NCBI GenBank assembly: GCA_023910605.1
Contig: JAAVVV010000001.1
Span: 3,695,160-3,759,159, forward strand
Source: Bosea sp. (in: a-proteobacteria)
Lineage (GTDB): Bacteria > Pseudomonadota > Alphaproteobacteria > Rhizobiales > Beijerinckiaceae
Length of the DNA: 64,000 nt
Reading direction: 5' to 3'
Numbering within the stretch: the stretch's first letter is position 1; each line of letters begins with the position of its first letter. Position numbers and translations under genes: made by a program. The notes under the pieces were generated by a model. That model saw only the letters and a list, made by a program, of their open reading frames with translations. It did no database searches and was not told where the DNA came from. Of this stretch, positions 44,599-52,997 are shown piece after piece.

Positions 44599-46290
44599 CT
44601 AACCTGGCGGCTGCAATGTTTCTTTTCTGCCCGCAGGATAGCGCAACTTGCCACCTTCCACGACATATCCCGCCTTCTGGAGCATCTCCCGCGCGATGTT
44701 GATCCCGGTTGGGGGAGCCTTCAGGTCAGCGGCATGCCAGAAGTCGATGGCCGGCGAGACATGGCTCACGGAGGCAACCGCATAGCCGTTCCAGGCCGCC
44801 TGGATCAGCACGTTGCGATCAATGGCGGCAGAAAGCGCATTGCGGAACACCGGATCGTCGAAGGGAGGTCGGCGATTGTTGAAGGCCATGAATTCGATGC
44901 CGACATCCGTGACCTGCGTCAGCTTGACGGCGGGGTTGTCCTTGGCAAGCTTCTCCAGCACATCCGGATCGCCACCATATTCCGAAAGCAGATTGATCTC
45001 GCCGGACCGCACCATGCCGACGACCGCTTCGGCGTTCGGAATGACGCGCAGGATCACGCGGTCAACCTTCGGGGCCGCCCAATGCTCCGCATTGCGTTCG
45101 ATGACGACTTCCTCGTTCAGCCGCGCACGCACCTGTCGGAACGGGCCAGAGCCGACATTCGCCGCATCGCGGATTGCCTCCAGCGTGTCGGGCTTGCCTT
45201 CGACGCTTTTCAGATGCGGCTCCCACACATGCTTTGGCACGATGAACACACGGCCCAGCGCCGTGGTGGCGAATGCGGCGTTGACGCGCTTCAGGTAGAT
45301 GCGCATCGAGCGCTCGCCGGTCTTCTCGATCCGTTCGATATCGGTCACGAACGGCTTGAACATCGGTGACTTGTCGGTGGTAAGCGGCGCTTCGTAGGAG
45401 AAGATCACGTCCTCGATGGTGACGGGCTTGCCATCATGAAATTTCATGTCGCCGCGAATGGTGACGTCCACCGTCTTGTCATCCGTGAACTTGAAGCTCT
45501 CGGCTGCCCAGGGTCGGGGCAACCCGTCGGGCCCGATGCGGACGAGGCGGTCCCAGATCAGCTCATTCATCCAGCTATCGGGCGCGCCAGCGATGTAAAG
45601 CGGGTGGATGGCCTGCAAGGCCGTGCCCGAGTTGATGATCATGGCCTTCTGCTGGCCCTTCGGCGTTGCGCCGATGAAGGTCCAGAAATTCCGGATGCCG
45701 ACACCCTTCTGCACCGTGATCGTGGCGGGATCGAAGACGTTCTGATTGAACGCCTGCAGGGTGTTGGGATGCACGAGGAACGCATAGGGCGCATCACGGC
45801 TGACGATTTCCTGCGCCTGGCGAACCAGTGCCTTGCGTGCCGCGGGATCGACGGTCTGGCGCTGCTGTTCGGCGACCTTGTCGTATTCCGGACTGTTGTA
45901 GCCAACGAAATTGAATCCACGCGGCGCGGTGGAGGAGTGGAACAGGTTGAACGTCATTTCATCGGGATCGCTGCGCTCCGGACGCCCGACCATGCGCCAC
46001 ATCGTCGTGTCCCACTTGTCCCGGTTGAACCAGACGAGATCGGTCTGCGCCTGGCGCGCCATCGGTCTGGCCTCGACATCAAGGCCCAGCTGCCGCCAGG
46101 CCTGGGCGATTAGCTGACCCGCCTGAAAAGCCTGCGGCACGGCGCCTTGCGTGTCCGTGATGAGGACGATCTTGCGCACGGGATCACCCGCGCCCTGCGC
46201 CCGCACCGGGCACGAGAGCGATGTTGTCATCATCGCTGATGCGGCAATGAGACCGAGTATCGACTGGCGGCGTGAAACACGTCCTGACAT
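44599..46290 (-). CDS. Peptide/opine-type ABC substrate-binding protein
   Basis: 563-aa SBP_bac_5 family periplasmic protein. The N-terminus SGRVSRRQSILGLIAASAMM looks like a Tat signal. RGDMKFHDGKPVTIEDVIFS is the family signature. It departs from the usual domain order: the ~200 residues after the signal carry the C-terminal SBP half (WRQLGLDVEARPM, EYDKVAEQQRQTVDPAAR) and the N-terminal half follows (PWAAESFKFTDDKTVDVTIR). It appears circularly permuted or a fusion. ATG 46290 follows GGAGAG. First gene of the leftward peptide operon. Confidence 0.85.
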   Translation of the reverse strand: MSGRVSRRQSILGLIAASAMMTTSLSCPVRAQGAGDPVRKIVLITDTQGAVPQAFQAGQLIAQAWRQLGLDVEARPMARQAQTDLVWFNRDKWDTTMWRMVGRPERSDPDEMTFNLFHSSTAPRGFNFVGYNSPEYDKVAEQQRQTVDPAARKALVRQAQEIVSRDAPYAFLVHPNTLQAFNQNVFDPATITVQKGVGIRNFWTFIGATPKGQQKAMIINSGTALQAIHPLYIAGAPDSWMNELIWDRLVRIGPDGLPRPWAAESFKFTDDKTVDVTIRGDMKFHDGKPVTIEDVIFSYEAPLTTDKSPMFKPFVTDIERIEKTGERSMRIYLKRVNAAFATTALGRVFIVPKHVWEPHLKSVEGKPDTLEAIRDAANVGSGPFRQVRARLNEEVVIERNAEHWAAPKVDRVILRVIPNAEAVVGMVRSGEINLLSEYGGDPDVLEKLAKDNPAVKLTQVTDVGIEFMAFNNRRPPFDDPVFRNALSAAIDRNVLIQAAWNGYAVASVSHVSPAIDFWHAADLKAPPTGINIAREMLQKAGYVVEGGKLRYPAGRKETLQPPG

Positions 46291-46333
46291 GCGTTGCTCT
46301 CCGTGATGACTGGAGCGCCTCCCGCAAGCCGGC

Positions 46334-46346
46334 GCACACTTTGCAT
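46334..46346. promoter_or_regulatory. Shared 13-bp box, peptide operon promoter
   Basis: GCACACTTTGCAT, followed by ACAA. On the minus strand this reads TTGTATGCAAAGTGTGC; TTGTATGCAA is close to the dyad bound by FadR/VanR-type GntR regulators. It lies 44 bp upstream of the binding-protein start and matches the box before hyuB at 12 of 13 positions. Confidence 0.45.
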
Positions 46347-46417
46347 ACAATCACACGGCGCGGATTTGTAAACAGGTTCCCATACAATCTTGGCTCCGGC
46401 CCCGGCCTGCGCCGCGC

Positions 46418-46759
46418 TCATGGCGTGGTCTCTTTGGGGGCATGCAGAACATAGTACTTGGCGACAGCCACCGGCATGTCCCAGACACCCTTGAAACCGG
46501 CCGGCACGACGAAGCCGTCGCCTTCGCGATAGATCTCGGTCTGGCCACCGGCATCCGTCAGATGCACCTCGCCCTCGAGGATCAGGCAGAACTCGTCGCG
46601 CTTGTAGTCGACCTCGATCCGGTTCGCCTTCGAGCGCCAGATGCCGCAGGTCAGCGCGCCGGTCGGGTCGCCATAGGCCTTGGTGGCAGACGTCAGCTTG
46701 TCGTCAGCCGGTGGCGTGCACTCGGATGGCAGGACGCGAATGGAGGTGAGGTTGGGCAC
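46418..46759 (-). CDS. Cupin-domain protein (DUF861 type)
   Basis: 113-aa single cupin barrel. CGIWRSKANRIEVDYKRDEF, CLILEGEVHLTDAGGQ and EGDGFVVPAGFKGVWDM are the two cupin motifs of the cupin_3/DUF861 group. This group often accompanies amine and amino-acid catabolic genes; biochemical role is usually unassigned. The gene is 17 bp after the aminotransferase gene, so it is in the same operon. Confidence 0.85.
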   Translation of the reverse strand: MPNLTSIRVLPSECTPPADDKLTSATKAYGDPTGALTCGIWRSKANRIEVDYKRDEFCLILEGEVHLTDAGGQTEIYREGDGFVVPAGFKGVWDMPVAVAKYYVLHAPKETTP

Positions 46760-46776
46760 GGCAGTTCTCCGATAAA

Positions 46777-48090
46777 TCAGGGCAGGGATTTGATGGCTTT
46801 GGTGATCGCTTCGAACAGGATCGCGATCTCGCTGGCTGTGATGATCAGCGGCGGCGACAGCACGATGTTCTCACCGCTGGCGCGAACCAGCACGCCATTT
46901 TCAAAGCAATGCTGGAAGACGGCTTGCGCCCGCCCGCCCGGCTCGCCCGGCGCTGACGCGATCTCGATGGCGCCCAGCAGGCCAAGATTGCGGATATCGA
47001 CCACATGAGGCAGGCCGCGCAGCGCGTGGATGGCGTCCTGCCAGAGTGGCGCCATCTCGGCTGAGCGCGCGAACAGGCCCTGATCGCGATAGACATCGAG
47101 CGTGGCGAGCGCAGCCGCACAGGCCAGCGGATGGCCGGAATAGGTGTAGCCATGCATCAGCTCGGGCGCGCCGTCCGGCCCGGTCATCAACGCATCATGC
47201 ACGTGGCGGCCGACCAGCGTCGCACCCATCGGCACCGAGCCATTGGTGAGCGCCTTGGCAGAGCAGATGATGTCCGGCGTCACGTCGAAATACTGGGAGG
47301 CGAAATTGGCGCCCAGCCGCCCAAAACCGGTGATGACCTCATCAAAGATCAGCAGGATGCCATGCCTGGTGCAAAGCTCGCGCAGGCGCTTGAGATAGCC
47401 CTTTGGCGGGGGAATAACGCCGGGCGCGCCGGAAACCGGCTCGACAATGACGGCGGCAATGGTCGAGGCGTCGTGGATGCCCACCAGCTGCTCAAGCGCG
47501 TCGGCCAGATCGGCGCCATGCTCGGGCTGGCCTTGGCTGAAGGCATTGCGCCTCTTGTCATAGGTCATGGGCAGATGCAGCGCGCCGGGCAGCAGCAGGC
47601 CGAACTGCTTGCGATGCGCGCCGACGCCCGCCACCGAAAGACCGCCGAAGCCGACGCCGTGATAGCTGCGCTCGCGCCCCACCAGCCGCTGGCGAGCGCC
47701 GTCCCCCTTGGCCCGGTGATAGGCGAGCGCCACTTTCAGAGCCGTATCGACGGCCTCGGAGCCCGAGTTCGAGAAGAAGACACGGTCGATGCCGTCCGGC
47801 GCCAACAGCGCAAGCCGGCTCGCCAGCTCGAAGGCCTGCGGATGACCAATGCTGAAGATCGAGCAGAAATCGAGCGTCCCTGCCTGTGCGCGGATGGCCT
47901 CGACAATCGGCTGGCAATCATGCCCGGCATTGACGCACCAGAGCCCGGCCAGCCCATCTAGCAGCCGGTCGCCGTTCGCGGCGGTGAAATACATGCCGGA
48001 GGCGCTATGGACCATCTTGGGCTGCTGCTTGAAGCGGCGATTGGCCGTGAAAGGCATCCAGAGTTGGTCAAGATCATTCGGCGTGCGCAT
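46777..48090 (-). CDS. Class III omega-aminotransferase
   Basis: 437-aa PLP enzyme, similar to beta-alanine/omega-amino acid:pyruvate transaminases. SNSGSEAVDTALKVALAY binds the cofactor phosphate, SYHGVGFGG is conserved, and LIFDEVITGFGR supplies the Asp that pairs with the pyridine ring. Lys279 in DIICSAKALTNG is the Schiff-base lysine. ATG 48090 has GGAAGAG upstream. It would transfer the amino group of an amine or omega-amino acid to pyruvate, fitting with the amidase and FAD oxidase encoded on the other side of the regulator. Confidence 0.9.
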   Translation of the reverse strand: MRTPNDLDQLWMPFTANRRFKQQPKMVHSASGMYFTAANGDRLLDGLAGLWCVNAGHDCQPIVEAIRAQAGTLDFCSIFSIGHPQAFELASRLALLAPDGIDRVFFSNSGSEAVDTALKVALAYHRAKGDGARQRLVGRERSYHGVGFGGLSVAGVGAHRKQFGLLLPGALHLPMTYDKRRNAFSQGQPEHGADLADALEQLVGIHDASTIAAVIVEPVSGAPGVIPPPKGYLKRLRELCTRHGILLIFDEVITGFGRLGANFASQYFDVTPDIICSAKALTNGSVPMGATLVGRHVHDALMTGPDGAPELMHGYTYSGHPLACAAALATLDVYRDQGLFARSAEMAPLWQDAIHALRGLPHVVDIRNLGLLGAIEIASAPGEPGGRAQAVFQHCFENGVLVRASGENIVLSPPLIITASEIAILFEAITKAIKSLP

Positions 48091-48179
48091 GGCGCGGCTC
48101 TCTTCCAACATTCGATACACAGACCAAATTTAGTATTTTGAGATCATAAAAGACATTCTGGATGCAGACAAGCCTGAAC

Positions 48180-49109
48180 TCAGCGCCGCAGCAGGCTGGA
48201 CTGTGCGATGTGGCGGCGCATGAGCAGGCTCGCGACATCCATATCGCCGGCCTCGATCCTGTCGAGAATCTCGAGATGCTGGCGGCAATTCACCCCCACG
48301 CGCTCGACGCCATAGGTCCAATCGTAGTTGCTGAAGCGTCGCAGGCGCGTCTGCTGCACCACGGCCAGATGGATGAAACGATTGCCGGAGGCGAGCGCCA
48401 GCCCCTCGTGAAAACCGGCATTCATCGCAAAGAAGGCAATGCTCGCCGTCTCGGTCCAGGGCTCGACCAGCGCGCGCTCATGCCTAACGCGCATCTGCGC
48501 CGCCCAGACGGGATCAAGGCGGAACCCCGGCTCCAGCAGGCCGGAAGGCTCGATCAGCATACGGAAGCGATAGCTCTCCTCGCGCGCGTCGAGATCATGC
48601 GGCAACGCCTCGAAGGACCAGCCATAGCCGGGCTTTCTTGCAACAATTCCCGCCTCCAGCAGCGTGGACAGCGCGCGCAGCACGAGCTGGCGCGAGACGC
48701 CATAATGCCGCATCAGGTCCGCCTCAGAGACATGATCGGGCAATTGGCAACTCAGCCGGTCGCGTGAAATGGCGATGATGAGCTTGTTGTCGGCTGTATC
48801 ATCCAACTCCGGCTGCGAGGCCGCATCGTCTTCGGGCATGCGCAACAGGGCAAAGCCTTTGCCTTCGGCGCTCTCGACAATGCCCAGGCGGGCGAGATGG
48901 GCAAGCGCGCCCCGCACCGGCGTGCGCGAGACATTAAGCTGCCGTGCCAGCGCCAGCTCGGTCAGCCTGTGACCGGGCGGCATGCCCGTGCTGCGGAACA
49001 GCATCAGCAATCGCTCGGCCAGCTCGCGCTGCAGGCGGCTGGGCTCGGGCGCCAAAGCCTTGCGGGGCAAGGCGCGCCCTGTGGCTGTTTTTTGTGTGAC
49101 CATGCCCAA
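48180..49109 (-). CDS. GntR-family regulator with two winged-helix-like segments
   Basis: 309 aa. Residues about 25-85 form a GntR winged helix (LTELALARQLNVSRTPVRGA, then LAHLARLGIVES). A second similar helix-turn-helix follows at about 125-165 (SEADLMRHYGVSRQLVLRAL, STLLEAGIVARK). The C-terminal 130 residues are FCD-like all-alpha (ESYRFRMLIEPSGLLEP, NAGFHEGLALASGN, HLEILDRIEAGD). FadR-class regulators usually have only one DNA-binding domain. It lies divergent from the C45 hydrolase operon and upstream of the aminotransferase-cupin operon, so both are its likely targets. Confidence 0.85.
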   Translation of the reverse strand: MGMVTQKTATGRALPRKALAPEPSRLQRELAERLLMLFRSTGMPPGHRLTELALARQLNVSRTPVRGALAHLARLGIVESAEGKGFALLRMPEDDAASQPELDDTADNKLIIAISRDRLSCQLPDHVSEADLMRHYGVSRQLVLRALSTLLEAGIVARKPGYGWSFEALPHDLDAREESYRFRMLIEPSGLLEPGFRLDPVWAAQMRVRHERALVEPWTETASIAFFAMNAGFHEGLALASGNRFIHLAVVQQTRLRRFSNYDWTYGVERVGVNCRQHLEILDRIEAGDMDVASLLMRRHIAQSSLLRR

Positions 49110-49145
49110 TGCTCCCTGCCGGGCCTGTTTCTAGCGCTGGAATTT

Positions 49146-49156
49146 TTGTCTTGCAA
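49146..49156. promoter_or_regulatory. Candidate GntR operator between regulator and hydrolase
   Basis: TTGTCTTGCAA lies in the 94-bp divergent intergenic region, 47 bp before the hydrolase start. A related half (TTGTCTGCA on the minus strand) is at 48163..48171 in front of the aminotransferase. Both resemble the TTGTATGCAA at 46341. Support is weak because the sites are short. Confidence 0.3.
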
Positions 49157-49203
49157 ATTCATGAAATACTGTTTGACTGATGAGTCTGCGAGGTAATATC
49201 CGG

Positions 49204-50364
49204 ATGATCGAGCCATTTCCCTTCATCGAATTGCGCGGCAGCCTGAGCGAGCGTGGCCTTGCCTATGGGCGGCAGGCGGCCGAACGCATCCACAAGGGCG
49301 CGCAGAACTATCGCGAGCAGCTGGAGCGCGATGGCCTCGATGCGGCTGGCATCGAGGCGCTGGTCGAACAGCTTGTGCCCGGCATGGCCGCGTTCGATGC
49401 CTCCTATGTCGAGGAAATGCGGTGCATCGCCAAGGGCGCGGATGTGCCCTTCTCCACCATCGCGCTCATCAATGCGCGCACGGAAGTGCTGAAGCTCGCC
49501 CAACGGGGCAGCTTGGGCAGATCCAGCCTGCCCGTCGATCCTGATCCTGATGGCTGCACCTCGGTTGTCCTGCTGCCGGAAGCAACGGCGAATGGCCGCC
49601 TGATCCACGCCCAGAACTGGGACTGGAAGGTGGAATGTGCCGAGACAAGCGTGGTGTTGTCGATTCAGAGTGAGGGCAAGCCCGATATCCTGACCTTCAC
49701 CGAAGCTGGCGGGCTGGCGCGCTCGGGGCTGAACAGCGCAGGTCTGGCGATCACCGCGAATTATCTGGAATCGGACCGTGATTATACGCAGATCGGCGTG
49801 CCGCTCGCGCTCATCCGGCGCAAGGCGCTGGAATGCTCGCATCTGGCCCAAGCCATCCATGCGGTTTACGTCACCCCCAAATCGGCCTCCAACAACGTCG
49901 TGCTGAGCCATGCCGATGGCATGGCTTTCAACTTCGAGTGCGCGCCGGATGAAAGCTTTCTGGTGCATCCCGTGAATGGCCTATTGGTCCATGCCAACCA
50001 CTGGATCTCCCCGATTGCCCTGGGCAAGCTGAAGGATACGGGCATCGCCACCGTGCCGGACAGTGTCTATCGCGACCTGCGCGTGCGCTCGCTGCTGGCG
50101 CCGAAGCTCGGACAAGCCACAATGCGCGACATGCAGGAGGCGCTGTTTGATGATTTCCAGACGCCCTGGTCGGTCTGTCGCCCGCCACGCCTGTCTCTGA
50201 ACGACAATCTGAGCGCCACCGTCGCCATGATCGTGATGGAGCCGGGCGACGGCATCATGCAGGTGGCGCCGTTGCCCGCGCTGAACCGCAACTTCACGAC
50301 CTATCGGCTGAACAAACCGTATTCAAAAATCACCAGTCTTTCCACGACACGCAAGACAGCCTGA
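49204..50364 (+). CDS. C45-family acyltransferase/amidohydrolase
   Basis: 386-aa Ntn hydrolase related to acyl-CoA:6-aminopenicillanate acyltransferase (peptidase family C45). DPDGCTSVVLLPEA supplies the predicted N-terminal nucleophile Cys118, exposed after autocleavage. HAQNWDWKVECAETSVVLSI and EAGGLARSGLNSAGLAITAN are family segments. ATG 49204 has GAGGT about 9 nt upstream. In bacteria such proteins usually cleave or form N-acyl amide bonds of unknown substrates. It heads an operon with a peptide transporter, an amidase and an FAD oxidase, which suggests hydrolysis of an acylated amine or amino acid. Confidence 0.85.
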   Translation: MIEPFPFIELRGSLSERGLAYGRQAAERIHKGAQNYREQLERDGLDAAGIEALVEQLVPGMAAFDASYVEEMRCIAKGADVPFSTIALINARTEVLKLAQRGSLGRSSLPVDPDPDGCTSVVLLPEATANGRLIHAQNWDWKVECAETSVVLSIQSEGKPDILTFTEAGGLARSGLNSAGLAITANYLESDRDYTQIGVPLALIRRKALECSHLAQAIHAVYVTPKSASNNVVLSHADGMAFNFECAPDESFLVHPVNGLLVHANHWISPIALGKLKDTGIATVPDSVYRDLRVRSLLAPKLGQATMRDMQEALFDDFQTPWSVCRPPRLSLNDNLSATVAMIVMEPGDGIMQVAPLPALNRNFTTYRLNKPYSKITSLSTTRKTA

Positions 50365-50425
50365 GCCAAGGGCCTCCGGCTCCTTGCCTGATGCCCATCA
50401 TGTCCCAGCCACAGGAGATCAGCAC

Positions 50426-52018
50426 ATGGACAACCTGTTGAATGCCTCGATCCGCAAACATCTGCTCGGCGCCAGCCTTCTCGCAGCGGGTGCCCTTGCA
50501 CTGGCTCCTGCCGCGCTGGCGCAACCTGCGCCCGGCGGCGGCACCTTGCGCTCCATGATCAACTCGGACCTGCGCAGCACAGATCCCGGCGTCAACCGCG
50601 ACCTGAACTCCGATGCCATCACCATGCACATGCTGGAGGGGCTTGTCGCCTATCGGGAGAACCTGACGGTCGGCCCCATGCTGGCGCAGAAGGTCGATCT
50701 CTCTGCCGATGGCACCACCTACACCTTCACGCTGCGCGACGGGCTGACCTTCCACAATGGCAAGCCGCTCACCTCGGATGATGTGCTCTTTGCATGGAAG
50801 CGTTATCTCGATCCCGCGACACAATGGCGCTGCCTCAGCGAGTTCGACGGCAAGGGCTCGGCGAAGGTCGTCGACATGCAGGCGCCGGACCCAAAGACCT
50901 TCGTCCTCAGGATCGAAAAGCCGAGCGCACTTTTCCTCGGGCAGATGGCGCGAATCGATTGCGGCGGATCGGCGATCTACCACCGCGACAGCATCGGCGC
51001 GGATGGCAAATGGGCGACGCCGATCGGCACCGGCCCTTACATGTGGAGCGAGTGGCGGCGCGGCCAGTCGGTCGATCTGGTCCGCTTCCCCGGTTACAAG
51101 TCGCTGGATGGCAAGCCTGATGGGCTGACCGGCGGCAAGGCCGCCATCGCGGAAAAGGTGCGCTTCATCATCATTCCCGAAAGCGCCTCCGCAAAGGCCG
51201 CGCTTTATTCCGGCGCCATCGATGTGCGGCCTGACTTTTCCTCGCGTGACCTTGATGAGGTCAAGGGCCGCGCTGACATCAGGACCGGCACGCATCCGAC
51301 GATGGAGACCAACGGCATCCTGTTCCAGGTCAATGAGCCCATCGTCAAGGATGTGCGCATTCGCCGGGCGATCTCGATGGCGATCAACCGCGAGGAGCTG
51401 GTCGACACCGTGACCTTCGGCCTGACCAAGCCTGCCAACTCGATGGTGCCGCTGGCAAGCCCCTTTTCCGGCCCTGTGCAGAAGGCGGAATGGAAGCGCG
51501 ACATTCCCGGCGCCAAGAAGCTGCTGGCGGAAGCCGGCTACAAGGGCGAACCGATCAAGATGATCGTGACCAAGCGCTTCATGTCGCTGTTTGATGGCGC
51601 GGTCTTCGTGCAGTCCATGGCGAAGGAAGCCGGCATCAACATCGAGCTTGAGGTGCTGGAATGGGCCGCCCAGCTCGATCTTTATGGCAAGGGCACCTAC
51701 CAGAGCATGTTCTTCAGCTTCTCCGCACGGCTGGATGCGGCGCTGAGCTATGAAATGATTACCGGGCCGAAGGCGACGCAGCCCCGAAAGGTCTGGAACG
51801 ATCCGGCTGCGGAGGCGCTCATCAGCCAGGCCATGGTCATCAGTGATGTGGCCAAGCGACAGGCGCTGTTCGACCAGCTCCACACCAGGTTCATGGACGA
51901 GATGCCGATGATCCCGCTCTGGAACTCGGTCGATATCGCGGCCTGGCGCAGCAATGTCACGGGCTATACGACATGGGCAGCCGCCATGCCGCGCCTGTGG
52001 AATGTGACGATCAAGTGA
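50426..52018 (+). CDS. Peptide-type ABC substrate-binding protein
   Basis: 530-aa SBP_bac_5 protein with a signal peptide (HLLGASLLAAGALALAPAAL, then AQPAPGGG). GTLRSMINSDLRSTDPGV opens the mature domain, and RDGLTFHNGKPLTSDDVLFA is the family signature. DVRIRRAISMAINREELVDT and the C-terminal FMDEMPMIPLWNSVDIAAW are standard. ATG 50426 has AGGAG upstream; a longer frame from 50384 lacks a signal. Ligand unknown. Confidence 0.92.
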   Translation: MDNLLNASIRKHLLGASLLAAGALALAPAALAQPAPGGGTLRSMINSDLRSTDPGVNRDLNSDAITMHMLEGLVAYRENLTVGPMLAQKVDLSADGTTYTFTLRDGLTFHNGKPLTSDDVLFAWKRYLDPATQWRCLSEFDGKGSAKVVDMQAPDPKTFVLRIEKPSALFLGQMARIDCGGSAIYHRDSIGADGKWATPIGTGPYMWSEWRRGQSVDLVRFPGYKSLDGKPDGLTGGKAAIAEKVRFIIIPESASAKAALYSGAIDVRPDFSSRDLDEVKGRADIRTGTHPTMETNGILFQVNEPIVKDVRIRRAISMAINREELVDTVTFGLTKPANSMVPLASPFSGPVQKAEWKRDIPGAKKLLAEAGYKGEPIKMIVTKRFMSLFDGAVFVQSMAKEAGINIELEVLEWAAQLDLYGKGTYQSMFFSFSARLDAALSYEMITGPKATQPRKVWNDPAAEALISQAMVISDVAKRQALFDQLHTRFMDEMPMIPLWNSVDIAAWRSNVTGYTTWAAAMPRLWNVTIK

Positions 52019-52048
52019 AGCGCGTCATATGCATGTGAAGCCAGGCCC

Positions 52049-52993
52049 ATGATCGGCTACATCCTGCGTCGGCTCTTGATGACAATTCCGACGCTGCTGC
52101 TGGTGTCGCTGGCGGTTTTCACGCTGGTGCGGCTCATCCCCGGTGATCCCGTCTCGCTGATGTTCGGCGATGGCGGGACGCCAGAGCAAATCGCGCGTGG
52201 CCGGGCCGCGCTCGGGCTCGATCAGCCGGTCTTCGTGCAGTTCTGGCGCTGGTTGACGAAGGTCGCCGTTGGCGATTTCGGCAACACGATCACTGATGGG
52301 CAGGCCGTGCTGCCACTGATCTTGCAACGGTTTCAGGTCAGCGCCAGCGTCGTGCTGGTCTCGGTGGCAATGGCGGCCCTTGTCGGCGTGACCATCGGCA
52401 TCATGGCCGCCTGGAAGCAGGACAGCAAACTCGATGTCGGCATAATCGGCCTGACGACTGTCATCCTCTCGATCCCGACCTTCTGGCTGGGCCTGTTGCT
52501 GCTGCTGCTGTTCGGGCTCAAGCTCGGGTGGCTGCCGGTGATCGGCTATGTGCCGATTTCGGAAGACCCCTGGAAAGCCATGCTCTTCCTGCTGCTGCCG
52601 GTGGCGACACTGACCTTGCATGAGAGCGGGGTCGTAACCCGCATGGCGCGCGCCAGCGCCATCGAGGTGCTGAGGCTCGAATACATCACTCATGCACGCG
52701 CCAAGGGCCTGAGCGAGGCGCGCGTGCTTGCCCGCCATGTGCTGCCCAACGCTTTCGCGCCAACATGGACGCTGATCGGCCTGATCCTTGGCAATCTTCT
52801 TGGCGGCATTGCCGTGCTGGAAACCGTGTTCACTCTGCCGGGGCTCGGGCGGCTTCTGGCCGATGGTGTTTTCGCGCGCGATTATCCCGTGGTGCAGGGC
52901 TGCCTGCTGTTCACCGCGCTGCTTTATGTGATCGTCAATCTGGTGGTGGACCTGTTCTATCCCCTGTTCGATCCGCGCGTGTCGGCGGAATGA
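52049..52993 (+). CDS. Peptide ABC transporter permease, DppB type
   Basis: 314-aa permease beginning MIGYILRRLLMTIPTLLLV, with RLIPGDPVSLMFGDGGTPEQ, six helices and an EAA loop YITHARAKGLSEARVLARHV. The end GLLxxLVVDLFYPLFDPRVS type is canonical for DppB. It partners the downstream DppC-type permease, whose gene begins 4 bp after its stop. Confidence 0.93.
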   Translation: MIGYILRRLLMTIPTLLLVSLAVFTLVRLIPGDPVSLMFGDGGTPEQIARGRAALGLDQPVFVQFWRWLTKVAVGDFGNTITDGQAVLPLILQRFQVSASVVLVSVAMAALVGVTIGIMAAWKQDSKLDVGIIGLTTVILSIPTFWLGLLLLLLFGLKLGWLPVIGYVPISEDPWKAMLFLLLPVATLTLHESGVVTRMARASAIEVLRLEYITHARAKGLSEARVLARHVLPNAFAPTWTLIGLILGNLLGGIAVLETVFTLPGLGRLLADGVFARDYPVVQGCLLFTALLYVIVNLVVDLFYPLFDPRVSAE

Positions 52994-52997
52994 TCTG

